NCBI GenBank assembly: GCA_030549495.1
Contig: JAUIRK010000875.1
Location: 399,501 to 463,500, forward strand
DNA length: 64,000 nucleotides
Reading direction: 5' to 3'
Source of the DNA: Nectonema munidae
Taxonomy: Eukaryota > Nematomorpha > Nectonematoida > Nectonematidae
Every line of letters begins with the position of its first letter. The stretch's first letter is position 1. A model generated the notes under the pieces. The model was not told the origin of the DNA. It worked only from the letters and a program-made list of their open reading frames with translations, and ran no database searches. Positions 12,301 through 22,617 of the stretch are shown one piece after another. The position numbers and the translations under genes were made by a program.

Positions 12301-13705
12301 TATCTTTTACAAGGAAAAATACTTTAAAAAAGCTCAGCAAATATAAAGCTATAATTTTAGGATGATTTTCCCATTTAGGTTAAGGAAAAACGAGGATTCA
12401 TGAACTCTTTCATTAAAATTATCCTAACTATTATTGATTAAAATCATCAATACATAGGTGCTTATTAAATCAAAAGGGGGATGGTCCGAAAATAAACAAT
12501 TTTATGCGGACGTACTTTATGCATGGCCCCAAAGTATTAGCCGTTCGGCGTATGATCCAAAGGAAATTGCTAAACAGTCCTTGCCTGGCCTATAACTCGT
12601 GCTTGCACGTGAGCGCTTAAGATGTCCTGCTTGCAGGCACCACCTCTAGGCGGTAACTTACGACACTATCACATGTATTTACAGAAAAGGTGCCATCGCA
12701 ACTCTGGAATCGTTTTAATTTTGATTCTCTTTGGCCGGTAGACAGCAAACACAAAACTTCCTAAGGTTTTGAAGGTTTCCGACACCGACTCGAAGTACTT
12801 AAAAAATACGACAAATATTAAAAACAGTGAACCCCCTCCCTTGTAACTTCCATGAAATATAAAAATGTATACTGTTTCTAATAGTCCAGGCCCCATTAAC
12901 CCGCTAACGATCAGAATAATCAGACAATATAAAATGTAAAGCAGATTTGTATTAAAAACATTAATTTAAGCAGAGAATTTTATTTTTGTAAAGTTGCATA
13001 TGTCGCCTGTAGTCGATAGCCGGTTAAAATCAGTTTTGCCTCCCCCCCTCCCCCTTGCCCTGTAATTTGAGTGTGGCTACGCGGCTACTATACAATACTA
13101 CACATGACATACAAAACACATTCAACTTTAAAACACAAATGACAAATATTTCCCCATGATACCTTTTAACCCATTAAGTACCATAGAAATCAGAGGATAT
13201 CTAAAAAACGCAGACGATTTATATTCAAGGTCATTGAAAAAAGCAGACGAAGATGAAATTACTTAAGTTCCCAAATGGGAGCATTGGGACTTAATGGGTT
13301 AAGTACATCCCTGCAGTCAAATAATATAACAAAAATTTAGATATACTTAATAATACATGTATTAATATGCATTCAGTAAATGTATTATAACGTATTAGTA
13401 AAAAAGTTAGAACCTGGATAAATCGTTCCTCCAATTATCCTACCCAGAGGATACCAAGACATGTTATCGAACCAATTGTGAAACTTGAAAATTCCTTCTT
13501 GAACTAAGAACTTTGTAGTACGGAAATTGAAATATGGATCAAACTCATGGATCACACTTTCATAGATAATAACGGAATACAGACGAATGAAAAAGGCCAA
13601 CGAAAAAATACAAATCAAAACACCAACTTTGATTAAAGCTAAAGCTTTAATGCTTGAATTTTTAGAAGAAAGCGAAGTATAAGAACCCATTCTAAATAAT
13701 ATCAT
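156..13705 (-). CDS. STT3A: STT3A, catalytic subunit of oligosaccharyltransferase (12 exons, 3' end off window)
   Basis: STT3 transfers the lipid-linked glycan to Asn of N-X-S/T sequons in the ER lumen as part of the membrane OST complex. Twelve exons read in order on the minus strand: 13705-13414, 12281-12136, 10803-10606, 10093-9902, 8214-8052, 6680-6534, 4151-4069, 4009-3761, 1914-1726, 678-562, 503-401, 344-156. All junctions keep phase and give about 689 residues. Landmarks are FDPYFNFR (first catalytic Asp motif), SFDNEG, SVSEHQP, WWDYG, and the DK-type motif [33 protein letters not shown] and GYSSDD side with STT3A rather than STT3B. Human STT3A has 705 residues. The segment after the YYRF-equivalent ([10 protein letters not shown]) is missing, so at least one more exon lies left of position 1. 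The start could be Met at 13705 or 13690. Introns range from 56 bp to over 2 kb and carry many transposons. The family call is firm; the donors of exons 8 and 9 (GTACAT, GTACGA) are the weakest. Confidence 0.93.
401..503 (-). CDS. STT3A: STT3A exon 11
   Basis: This exon reads [20 protein letters not shown] then [14 protein letters not shown], matching [24 protein letters not shown] in STT3A. It is 103 bp from phase 0 to phase 1, and the split Asp codon is completed by exon 12. Confidence 0.93.
562..678 (-). CDS. STT3A: STT3A exon 10 with WWDYG catalytic motif
   Basis: This 39-codon exon reads [20 protein letters not shown] then [24 protein letters not shown] is the signature of all STT3/PglB/AglB enzymes and recognises the sequon hydroxyl residue. 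ITAMANRT is the STT3A form. The acceptor is CTCTAG and the donor GTAAGG. Confidence 0.95.
1240..1370. mobile_element. Possible pogo/Tigger-like MITE remnant in STT3A intron
   Basis: TTTCGTTATATTGAGAATTT near 1253 faces ACGTTCGTTATAATAAGGTT near 1338. Both carry the CGTTATA core found at the ends of pogo/Tigger elements, in opposed orientation. No target duplication was established, so the family is tentative. Confidence 0.35.
1726..1914 (-). CDS. STT3A: STT3A exon 9
   Basis: This exon opens with a hydrophobic helix ([20 protein letters not shown]), then [13 protein letters not shown], then [18 protein letters not shown]. It marks the end of the last membrane helix and the start of the soluble luminal domain. 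It is 63 codons in phase 0, with donor CCT|GTACGA. Confidence 0.85.
2700..2748. mobile_element. Possible hAT element end (solo)
   Basis: AGAATCGGCACATCCCTA resembles the reverse complement of common hAT termini of the form CAGGGATGTGCCGATT. No partner end or target duplication was found nearby. Confidence 0.3.
3761..4009 (-). CDS. STT3A: STT3A exon 8 with Ser-rich loop
   Basis: The exon starts [20 protein letters not shown], the conserved membrane segment. It continues into a loop rich in Ser, Phe and Asp ([25 protein letters not shown]), which is the variable cytosolic linker in this family. The 3' border is set by phase at TAC|GTACAT, a weak donor, so the loop end is less certain. Confidence 0.75.
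4069..4151 (-). CDS. STT3A: STT3A exon 7
   Basis: This exon reads (V)[20 protein letters not shown] then MITLYFS, matching [29 protein letters not shown] across the family. It is 83 bp from phase 1 to phase 0, with acceptor TTTTTAG and donor GTAAGT. Only 59 bp separate it from exon 8. Confidence 0.85.
4629..4793 (+). pseudogene. hAT transposase C-terminal dimerisation domain fragment
   Basis: The open frame reads [20 protein letters not shown] then [20 protein letters not shown]. This is the hAT family C-terminal signature (usually P-x-S-S-x2-S-E-R-x-F-S-x2-G, then R-x-x-L, then LFLN). Here Pro and Glu are replaced by Ala and Asp ([12 protein letters not shown]). It sits in the intron between STT3A exons 6 and 7, antisense to the gene. 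No upstream catalytic region was recognised. Confidence 0.8.
5675..6506. mobile_element. hAT MITE (outer), with 8-bp target duplication
   Basis: The ends are CAGTGCCCGCGCTA and its exact reverse complement TAGCGCGGGCACTG (14-bp perfect TIRs). The direct repeat ATTTGTTG flanks it at 5667-5674 and 6507-6514. An 8-bp duplication and CAG...CTG ends are hAT hallmarks. There is no coding capacity. It contains a second MITE at 5848-6348, leaving about 320 bp of its own sequence. It lies in STT3A intron 6, right beside the exon 6 donor. Confidence 0.9.
5848..6348. mobile_element. hAT MITE (inner), nested, with 8-bp target duplication
   Basis: The ends are CAGAGGCGTAGCTA and TAGCTACGCCTCTG (14-bp perfect TIRs), with GC-rich GCCGCCCGGGG blocks just inside. 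CATACACC is repeated at 5840-5847 and 6349-6356. The 501-bp element has no ORF of note and is inserted inside the older MITE. Confidence 0.92.
6534..6680 (-). CDS. STT3A: STT3A exon 6
   Basis: This exon reads [20 protein letters not shown], then [20 protein letters not shown] and [15 protein letters not shown] is the conserved external-loop motif that helps recognise the +2 Ser/Thr of the sequon. The donor is CCAG|GTACTA. A hAT MITE duplication begins 16 bp beyond the exon edge. Confidence 0.93.
7745..7873 (-). mobile_element. tRNA-derived SINE, family A, copy 1
   Basis: Read on the minus strand, TCGGTAGATGGCTTAGTGGT is an A-box-like tRNA head and GGGTTCAATTCGCGATC a B-box. An unrelated tail follows (ATAGCTATGG... 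to GATGCTATGCC). It shares about 130 bp with the copy at 8706-8833. It is inside STT3A intron 5 and in the same orientation as the gene. Confidence 0.7.
8052..8214 (-). CDS. STT3A: STT3A exon 5
   Basis: This exon reads [20 protein letters not shown] followed by a Leu/Phe-rich membrane helix and SASGNI. It aligns with AAFGVFGLCQIHAFVDYL of vertebrate STT3A. The 163 bp go from phase 0 to phase 1, which is exactly what exon 6 needs (GGA-AAA-TGG). Confidence 0.85.
8706..8833 (-). mobile_element. tRNA-derived SINE, family A, copy 2
   Basis: The minus strand begins TCGACAGATGGTCTAGTGGT, then has GGTTCGATTCCTGATTGTGA (B-box), then the family tail ending TGATGCGATACC. This is the best-preserved tRNA head of the family, and its unrelated tail argues against a working tRNA gene. 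It lies in STT3A intron 4. Confidence 0.75.
9451..9570 (-). mobile_element. tRNA-derived SINE, family A, degenerate copy
   Basis: The tail block GGTATTGCATTCAAGGAAAG matches the family, and the tRNA part is heavily diverged (CAGAACTGAATC where the B-box should be). It is in STT3A intron 4. Confidence 0.45.
9714..9844. mobile_element. piggyBac-type MITE flanked by TTAA
   Basis: TTAA lies at 9710-9713 and 9845-9848. The TIRs are CCCTTTCCTGACCAG and CTGGTCACAAAAGGG (13 of 15 match). The interior holds AATCAGACGATATTTATT and two AAAAGCAGAT/C motifs shared with the other TTAA elements of the window. At 131 bp it is non-coding. It sits in STT3A intron 4. Confidence 0.85.
9902..10093 (-). CDS. STT3A: STT3A exon 4
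   Basis: This exon reads [20 protein letters not shown] then [20 protein letters not shown] and [12 protein letters not shown], nearly the STT3A consensus. It is 64 codons in phase 0 with donor GTAAGT. A piggyBac-type MITE sits 54 bp downstream in the intron. Confidence 0.92.
10606..10803 (-). CDS. STT3A: STT3A exon 3
   Basis: This exon reads [20 protein letters not shown], then [18 protein letters not shown], then [21 protein letters not shown] matches the conserved second acidic motif (SYDNEG in vertebrates). It is 66 codons in phase 0, with acceptor TTTAG and donor GTATGA. Confidence 0.9.
12136..12281 (-). CDS. STT3A: STT3A exon 2
   Basis: This exon reads [16 protein letters not shown] through [16 protein letters not shown] to TKEIS, matching STT3A membrane helices 2-3. 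The acceptor is TTTCAG and the donor GTAAGT. The length of 146 bp fits phase 1 in and phase 0 out. Confidence 0.9.
12900..13023. mobile_element. piggyBac-type MITE flanked by TTAA
   Basis: TTAA lies at 12896-12899 and 13024-13027. The ends CCCGCTAACGATCAG and GTCGATAGCCGG are imperfect inverted repeats. Inside are AATCAGACAATAT and AAAGCAGATTTG, the shared subterminal words. It lies in STT3A intron 1. Confidence 0.75.
13170..13298. mobile_element. piggyBac-type MITE flanked by TTAA
   Basis: TTAA lies at 13166-13169 and 13299-13302. The TIRs are CCCATTAAGTACC and GGGACTTAATGGG (12 of 13 match). The interior holds AATCAGAGGATAT, CGCAGACGATTTATA and AAAAGCAGACGAAG. It is in STT3A intron 1, about 110 bp from exon 1. 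Confidence 0.85.
13414..13705 (-). CDS. STT3A: STT3A exon 1
   Basis: This exon codes the N-terminus, the first membrane helix (about residues 20-42) and the first luminal loop. [14 protein letters not shown] holds the Asp of the first DxD-like catalytic motif, and [15 protein letters not shown] follows. It ends in phase 1 at CCAG|GTTCTA. Met codons at 13705 and 13690 are both possible starts. Confidence 0.9.
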
Positions 13706-15834
13706 TGAAAAATAACAAGCTTATATTGAATATAATAGAGCGTGACGAGAATGAAAAATACAATAAAATGTGAAATTTGAAGAACCTTTAATGCGCCACT
13801 TGTCGATAGGTTTTCGTTATAAAAGAGGCTTTGTATATATGCATGGTTTAGTTTAATGAAGGAATTATGGAAAACAGAAGATAATGTCTTAAAAATCTAT
13901 AACCAACTATGTTTTGTTACAAATTAAAACTAATGTTTAATCTATCATCAAAATTGAAGATTAGTCTTCCTTTAAGGATCAAAGGATTTCCCATTAGGAA
14001 AATTTCTTAAAAAAACTTCAAAAAATATTTAATTGTTTTCAAAAAAAAATTTGAACTACAAATTGTTTCACCTATGAGATAGACTTCTATATAGGGCTCG
14101 GACAGTATTTGAGAACAGATGCATTTTTGATTAATACTATATCAGATTAATTTTCATAGCATTTATTTCAGAAATGAATAATGATAAGTCCTATGAAAAG
14201 GCATGCTGTAATTGTGGTATTTTAAATGATGATCATGGAATTTAAAAATAATCCTTTGTGAAGCCAATTCGTAAAGAGTTATAAATGGAACTAACAACAT
14301 AATGCCTGTATCCAATTGTAAAAAAACATTTTAAACGTCTGATTTAATGAGAACACCTGAATTTAATGAACATCATTAAATTAATAGTATATTTCCATTA
14401 TTCACTACTTGAACGTGTAGGGACAACGACTAAAAGTAGATTGAAAGTTAAAGTAAATTATTTATATCCCTACTAATCAAAAAAATCTTGCATTTTTTAG
14501 ATGACCTTAATTGAAGAAAATCTCAAATTAAACAAAATTCAGATAATCAATTTAGAAAACACTTTAGTTGCCCTTTCTCCATGTAACGCAATGATAATAT
14601 AACCCAAATCTCGCCCTCGTTCTCAAAGGATCTAAGAAACGTAAAATATAAAATTCATATATTTGTTCATATAAATTATAATTTGAAGGATCAAGAATGT
14701 TTAGTACTGAAGAAATGGGCCTACGTAAAAATTGGTCGAGAGTAACAATTGGCTGAATGTGACATTTTGTTAAACATGTTTTTTAAATTTATAAGGCAAA
14801 ATATAACTCCACACAAATAAGCTCTAACATTAATTAATCCAACTAAAACTAACTCTAAAATTAATCCTAAAATCTAACTTTAACATTAACCTAACACAAA
14901 TTCAACGAATTGTTGCATTCACCCAATTGTTACATTCGACCAATTGTGTCTAACCTGCCCTAGTGACTCACTGTCTAGACTGAGCGACCTAAATTTATTC
15001 CTCCCAAGACAATTTCCACTGTTAAACGCTTTATTTAAACAACTAGCTGTCTTACGCGACACCACCTTATTTTCCGACCTCAATTGAGATAAGGTCATGA
15101 ATCAAGAGACCCTCCATTGCAAAAACAGAAGTAAAAGTGGCAATCAATTTTAATTCAAATTATTTTCGCAAAAGCATTCATCAGGATATTTTTACTTTTT
15201 TAGTGCACGTTTTAGCCTGATCCTATACTAAAATTTATGATAAATTATTCGAATCGAAAATAGTACAAAGAATAGCATAATACTAGATACAAAAATAAAC
15301 TAATTGCATAGAAAAAAATGATTAAGATTTTTAAAAAACAAGATACCATTAAAAAAATGAATTAATTAAATTTTATTACCAAAGTTTCTACTAGACCATC
15401 ATTCTATTTTTTGAAGAAATTTAATTTTCAATTTTTATAAAACGTGTTTTTAGACGGAACTATCACACACTAAAAATAAAAAAAAACTATTAAATAAAAA
15501 ATATTTCAAAAAAACTTAAGTAATACATTTTGAGATAAAAATATGTAATTACCTTAGAACACATATACAAATTTTAAATCTTTATTTACATAAACTAAGT
15601 TACTTGTTGGTTGGTTCGAGATGTCAAAGCCTTTTGGCAGTGTATTTTATTCCAAATTTTTTCACAGACAGATCTTAATACAAATAGAGTGATACTTTCA
15701 ATAATAAAATTTTCAATAATAAACAAAAAATCAAGCGTTCCAAAAAGAATAATAAAACTAAGATTCAATCATTCTTGAAACTCCAACAAACTTAGTGCCT
15801 CATTAATCTAAAGAATTCTCCTAACCAACAAGGT
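13706..15834. other. Upstream of STT3A; no gene recognised
   Basis: This AT-rich stretch must contain the STT3A promoter and 5' UTR near 13700-13850, but no core element can be named with confidence. I saw no coding, RNA or repeat signal beyond simple A/T runs. Confidence 0.4.
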
Positions 15835-18330
15835 TTGAAATTCGAAAATTTTAAACAGAGAAGTCCTTTCTTTTGTCTTAAAGATATTGACAAGGCTCCT
15901 TCCATTGATGAAATCAAAAATATAATTTGGAGTCAAAATAATATTATTTCAAAAGACATTACCAATATCTGTAAATTTTCAATTATAACGAAAAGTACTG
16001 TAACATTGGCATGGAATTTACTCAAAAAATATTGAAATCTGTATTTTTAAATAAATATTCAGTGTAAAGCTCATGATGTAAAATTAATACATAGTTTCGT
16101 TAAGCCTTGTTCAAAATACATACAATCCCTATCATAAAGATTGTCAATCATCTAATTATATTTATAAATTTTGTGTTCTTGACGAGGAATTAAATAAGTG
16201 TAATAAAAATATAAGTGATACTTTATTTTGTAAAAATTGTGCTGATAACAATCTTGATTTTAATTACTCTTATAACTTTAAGAATTGCCATACTTTGCTT
16301 AAATTGAAAGAGGATCGAAATAATTTGAAAAAGAGCTATTTCACTTTTATAGTCAACAACGAAAATTTGTAATTGATCGTAATTTTTTACAAATCTCTAA
16401 TGATTTACATAACAACCAACTTTTGAATATAATTTGTGAAGACAATCATATTAAGTCAACTGAAATCAACACGGACTCTGACATTGAACACACAAGTGAC
16501 TTTTCACTACTTTCACATTTGAAATTTTTCTTTTAAACATTCAATCTCTAAAGATAAAATTCTCTTACCTTGAATTTTTCCTATATTCATCCTGCTTATC
16601 TTTTGATGTTTTTATTCTAACTGAAATAAGGCAATATATAAATCTGCCAACCAATCATATTCCAGGATACACTTTCAAGTATTTTAAAAGATCAAAAAGA
16701 AGAGGATTTTAAAAGATCTAACAATACGTGATAATATATGTGATGTGGCTATTTTTTCACTTAAAATTTCAAAAAAGACTTTCAATATAATGGTTCTATT
16801 TATAGAACCCCTTTTTCAAATGTAAATAATTTTTTTATCGTTTTTAGAGAATATATTACATAGAAAACATCAGAAAAATAACAGCATTTGTGGTAATTTA
16901 AATGTACTTTACTTTAGCAACATAAATTTTACCCAACAATCACTAAACAAACACGTCTATTGGGAACACTTGTTGATAATATTTTCGTCAACTTTTAAAC
17001 AGAAATAAAAACGTTTAATATCGAATTTAATATTTCCGACCATTATATGTGTTGTCTATAGTTGAACATTTATTATGAACTAGATGATATAATCTTTAAT
17101 AAATATATCTATAATTTTTTATTTTCATTACTATAAGTAAATGATGCCTTTTCTGAAAAATTATCTGTTCAAAATGGAGTCCCACAATGATGCATTCTAG
17201 GACCCTTACTCTTCAGTATTGCAATAAACTAAAATTTTCCCCTTTCAAATTTCTTTAAATATCTTTTTTTTTGCGGATGACATCTGTGCATATCTTCCCT
17301 TGTCTAAAATAAAAAATGGCAACGCTATTAATTCAGATATTCTAAACAAAGAGTTTTTTAAAATTTATCAATGGTGTCTAAAAATAACTTCATACTGAAT
17401 AAGGGAAAATCTAAATGTATGATAATTTCAAACAGAAATAGAAAGTATACCTTTTTGAAATCTACTGGTATTGAAGAAGTAAAAAGTGCCAATTACTTTG
17501 GTTTTGTGTTCGACAGTAAAATGAAGCGTAAAGAGCATATTGATCAATTAGTTCTCAATTTAAATTGAGTTATCGGTATTTTGTTTCATACTAAAAATAT
17601 TTTTCCACTAAATATCAAACTTATCATCTACAAACAATTATTTCTCTCTTATTGGTTTCCTTTTGGAAAAAAACGTATTCAGATCTTACAAAAACGTGCA
17701 ATAAGAGTCATCTATAATATCAATAAATTTGATCACACAAAAGAAATCTTTTATTGAAATGAACTGTTAAAATTAGATGAAATTTTCAAACAGAGAGTTG
17801 GTGTATTTCTATATAAAAACATTAACGGTCACTTACACAATGTGTTTGGACCATTGATCAGATATAACGAGAACTCACATACAATACGAGAAACTCAAGC
17901 AAAACACTTAAAATAAATAATACATTGAAAGGATCGAGAATTTCCATTTTGAACAAAGCTAATCAATTTCATATAGAACATAAAATATCTTCTTCTTAAT
18001 CTTCGATAATGTTTCTGAATCGTTGCTCTAAAATTATATACTAAGTATGTACTAAATATAACTTTCATTCATCATATGTTTGACAGACGAACTTTTAAGT
18101 TGACATATTAATAACAATAAATTCATACATCTATTCCATCGAGATGGAAAAATCTAATTGACGGCCATTTTTGGCTATTGGTTTTTTCTATATTGTAAAT
18201 TTATGAAACTGTGTTTATATATTTTGTGAATATATATAATAATTATATATATATGCACATAGTTTTTAAAAAAAATTTCTATTAATCTCAGTGAACTCTT
18301 TATTTTGAAATAAAATTCTTTCTCTCTCTA
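15835..18330 (+). mobile_element. Decayed non-LTR retrotransposon (LINE) with AP-endonuclease and RT remains
   Basis: In order: a possible ORF1 scrap near 15835-16035; a Cys-rich segment near 16130-16330 (SSNYIYKFCVLDEELNKC, LFCKNCADN) like the zinc-finger ORF1 part of some LINEs; an endonuclease start near 16510-16690 (NIQSLKIKFSYLEFFL, FDVFILTEI); an endonuclease end near 16930-17045 (LGTLVDNIFVNF, SDHYMCCL); then RT motifs near 17160-17570 (VQNGVPQ-CILGPLLFSIAI, FFADDICAYL, LNKGKSKCMIISNR). FADD is the RT active site. The RT fingers region is deleted and there are several stops and frame changes. The clade is probably Jockey/CR1-like, by motif style only. Confidence 0.8.
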
Positions 18331-19488
18331 TTAATATATATTGTTAGACAGCCCCTCTTTGATGTTAAGTACACCAATCAGGTCTTAAAGTTAAATCAGC
18401 AATTCTAGAAAAGAAATTATTGTGGTGTATAAAAAAATAAAAAAATTAAATGACTCAGATAAAAAGCTAAGAATGTGGAAATTTATAAATTATATTGGTT
18501 TTTGTTTTTTTTTATTTTGGATTATCATTTTGCTAAATTTATGAATGGAGTTTTATATTTTTAAATTCTAAATATATGAAACTTTTTAGAATAGTAATAT
18601 CACCATTTAAAACTTTAAGTATAAAATAAAATTATTTCAAACACTTTATTTTTAAATTATTTAAATAAATTCTATCTAAAATTATTTGGGAAGCAGGTCA
18701 ATTCGGCCTCGAGACAATTTAGTCTCTATTATTATTGCATTGAGGCCATATTGTCCCTTAACCATTATATGATATGAGAATCTAACCCACTGGGGGAGAG
18801 TAAAATGGAACAAATTTAGCAAGTATATAAGACTGAAAATGATCTGTTTTCTTTCTTTTTCTAGCATGTGTTAAATTTAGATGTATTGAATTACTTATTT
18901 TATCTGTTTATGGATAACTGTACTGAGACTATGAATCAGTTACCCTGTATATTCTACAAATTAATTATTTTTTTTATATAAAATGTTTAGAATAATCATT
19001 ATTCTAGGGATTGTCATATAATTTTGTTTGATAATGTATTTAGGATCAATTACAATGCATTTTTGAGTGTATATCTTGTACAAAAAATAATAGTCTTTTA
19101 GTATTCCTTTTACTTTTTTCACTAATCTTAAAGCATCGATGTTCTTTTACCACTAGCAATAGGTTACAGAAATTTGGAAACTGCTGCTCCCTCTTTGGAT
19201 CCTTCACTGATATTTAAATATCATAAATTGAGATCAAGAAATAGGGGTTTCCCAGACTTTTGATCTAAGGAGTAAAACTAATTTCTTATATTTTACAGAA
19301 CTATCTATCCATTCTTATTTTTTACGGGCAGTCTAAATAGTGAGGCATCTATGGCCAATATAAGATTGCCTAATTAAAGTAGACCTTGATTTATATCAGT
19401 AGATTTAAACTTCTTTCCAATGGTAATCCTATCCCTCCTTTATAAACATACTCAATTTGATTTTATTAAAATTTTCGTCACTCTAGAT
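18331..19488. other. Gene-free AT-rich interval
   Basis: I see no coding frame, RNA gene or clear repeat structure here. Confidence 0.4.
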
Positions 19489-20676
19489 CATTGGTTCTTA
19501 ATATTCATCCAATCGTAATCCGATTTTAGCTTCATAATTTTTGAGAGCCCACTAGAAAATGAGACTGATTTTTTAATTTCACCATTTTATGAAAGAAAAT
19601 TTAATTCATTTAAGGTTCCATAAATAGTTACATTAAATTTTGTTTCAAATGGAATTATTGATTTATATAAATCTTGTTGAAAATATGCATTGTTTTTTTT
19701 TCATGTTATGCTCTAAATTCATTCCTTTCTCCATATTCAATTCATACATTAAACGGTAGCATTTGGAATCTCAATGAAGTGTTTACCACTTCGTTTCCAT
19801 ATTCTCGCTTCAATAACTCGTCGACTATTTTATTCCTTTCTAATCATTTGCTGAATATGTTTTTATACTGAAATTTTATTAGTTCTTTCAATAAATATTT
19901 CTTTCTTTCATCAGACAAAGAATGCATAGTTTTCGCAATTTTAAATGGTGCTTTTGAGTGATGTGTTGATCCCAATTTTTTGACCGATTCCGATAACCTT
20001 ATGAAATGCCAATGGCAATTATGAACCGATACTTAAATGAATTAGGAGTAATGAGTAAGAATGTGTGATTTAAAACTGATAAGCTAAATTGAGAAAGGCT
20101 ACTAAGTGCTTTAGAAGTGTGCAATGTATGATTGTTTGAACTGGCGTATGTTCGTGCCCAGTTGTATCTGAGTGATGATTAGGTGTGAATTTAAAAATAG
20201 AGGGTATAAATTTAAAAAAGCTGGATAAAGAAGTCTTGTAACAAAATTGAAATCGTATCGAATTCCAGTATTTATTATAACTTAGTTTTTTCGTACGTAA
20301 TTTTGAAATGTAACTTATCGTATGCCACCACTGAAGGCGACTTTTTTTGGGTCGTGACCCTGCGGTTGAGAACATGTCCTAGACTAAGACACATTTGTGC
20401 TGTTGTTTTTACAGCAAAAAGGAAGCAAAGAATACGCTTTTCTCAAAGTTATACCATATTTAAAATTTACAGAATTATTTGAACAAAATGAAAGTGTCTA
20501 ATCGGTACAAATATTGCCCTTAAACACTCGTAATTTTGATTTTTACCTACCCAGATGATTTTTTCAGAGTCAGATGTTAATTGCCAAATAATCTTATATT
20601 TATTTGTCTTCACCACCCCAAGAAAATCTTTTATCGACCAGATTTGGGATAGCAACCACAGGGTTAAGAACCACTA
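19489..20676. mobile_element. Charlie-like hAT remnants
   Basis: CATTGGTTCTTAATATTC starts at 19489. TTTGGGTCGTGACCCTGCGG then TTGAGAAC lies at 20347-20374. CAGGGTTAAGAACCACTA ends at 20676. These match, in the right orientations, the CAGTGGTTCT(C/T)AACC-type ends and GGGTCGTGACCC subterminal block of Charlie/GTF2IRD2-type hAT elements. Two right-hand ends imply two elements or a duplication. The expected 8-bp target duplication is not visible, so the outer limits are approximate. Confidence 0.6.
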
Positions 20677-21423
20677 ATAAAAGAGTTTTTTATTTTAAAT
20701 AAAAAATCAATAAAAATACTTAATCTTAATTTAAAATTCAAATGCTATCACTTGGTTTTGTTAACATGAATTGAAAGGAGTTATCTGGCTTCAAAATCTA
20801 TTTTCTTTCATTTTAGAAGCCTATGCTGTTGCGTTGAAAAATGACTATGTGGCTGTGTTTAAAGATATGTTTGTTTGGTGCAAAGGAAATAAAGTTAAAA
20901 CAACAGCCTTAGCGTCCACTCTATCTCTGTCTACTTATTTCAAAACAAAGTTTATTTCTGATATATTTTTCAAATTAAGCATTTATCTTGTTTACAGTGC
21001 AAAAAATTTAGTCTAGCCCCATAAATATAGTAAAGATTTTTTAATTTTTTTTTATGATCTGATCCCAACCCATCAGTGACGGGGGCATATTTTATTATTA
21101 AAAACTAAAATTTCTCTTGTACCAAATTGGCTACATCTTTTGCTACCATACTTTGTGGCATTTCGTAAAATTGATAGATGCATCTTTTGATACCATTTTC
21201 ATGGCAGTTGAATGACCTTTTCATGCCTAAATCTGTCAATCAAAATCAAAAGTTAAACTTTTTAAGCAAAATTCTGACAGTATCTCTAGTTAAGCTTATA
21301 ACTTTGGTTCTATATTATATACTTGTTTGAAAATTTATAAATATATACAGTTTTAAACACATAACACTTTATAATTTAAAATTTTTCTAAATTAGGGTTA
21401 CTTTTTGGCAAATGTCATCAATC

Positions 21424-22511
21424 AAAATTTTGATTGATGAGAAATATATCTAATAAAATATACCTTCAAATTTTACATGAAATATATTTTTTATATCAAA
21501 TCGGGCATGCTGATTTCATTTTTGGAATTTAGAAATTGAAAATACCTATAAGTGTGTAACAAACTTGCGGTTTACTTCTAAAATCTGTCTCTGAAAACAT
21601 CCATTCAAATTTTAGATGAAATATACACATTATTATAACAAATCAACAAACGCAATTTCATTTATAAATTCTTTTTACATTTAGAATTTGAAAATGCTAA
21701 TCAATGTGAAACAAATTTGCGGTTTATTTTTAAAATCTGTCTCCGAGAACACTAAATAAATTTTACATGAAATATACACACTTTTATAACAAATCAACAA
21801 TGCCAATTTCATTTATGGATTGTTTTTGCATTTAGAATTTGAAAATACTTATAAGTGTGAAACAAAGTTGTGGTTTATTTCTAAAATCTGTATTTGAGAA
21901 CACTCATTCAAATTTTACATGAAATATACCCATTTTCATATCAAATCAACAATGCCAATTTCATTTATAGATTGTTTTTGCATTTGGATTTCAAAATACT
22001 TATAAGTGTGAAATAAAGTTGCGGTTTATTTCTAAAATCTGTATTTGAGAACACTCATTCAAATTTTACATGAAATATACCCATTTTCATATCAAATCAA
22101 CAATGCCAATTTCATTTATAGATTGTTTTTGCATTTGGATTTCAAAATACTTATAAGTGTGAAATAAAGTTGCGGTTTATTTCTAAAATCTGTCTTCGAG
22201 AACATTCATTCAAATTTTACAAGAAATATACACATTTTCATAAAAAATCAACAATGCCAATTTCATTTAGAGATTGTTTCTGCATTTGGATTCAAAATTA
22301 CCTATAAGTGTAAAATAAATTTGTGGTTCACTTCTAAAAATTGTTCCCAAAAACAAAATTTGCGGTTTACATCTAAAATCTGACTACGAGAACATTCATT
22401 CAAATTTTACATGAAATACACACATTTTTATAACAAATCAACAATGCTAATTCCAATTATATATTGCTTTTGGATTTAAAATTTGAAAATACTTGTAAGC
22501 GTCAATCAAAT
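21424..22511. repeat. Tandem array, about 151-bp period, roughly seven units
   Basis: The word TTGCGGTTTA(C/T)...TCTAAAATCTG returns at about 21567, 21719, 21869, 22021, 22172 and 22323. Each unit also has CATTCAAATTTTACATGAAA, AAATCAACAATGCCAATTTC and CTTATAAGTGTGAAA. Two units (about 21900-22200) are nearly identical and the edges are more diverged. Related sequence recurs at 46.6-47.2 kb. Confidence 0.9.
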
Positions 22512-22541
22512 TTGCAAACCAGGTGTTTTACACATATGTAC

Positions 22542-22617
22542 CAGGGGCGCACATCCGTACGGCGAGGACATGTAAAAAATTGGAGACCGCCCCCCCCCCC
22601 TCCCCCCAATGTGTTTG
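22542..22617. mobile_element. Solo hAT-like terminus with C-rich block
   Basis: CAGGGGCGCACATCC starts at 22542 and is followed by ATTGGAGACCG and a run of C. The same 15-bp start occurs at 37857. It separates two different tandem arrays. No partner end was found. Confidence 0.4.
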
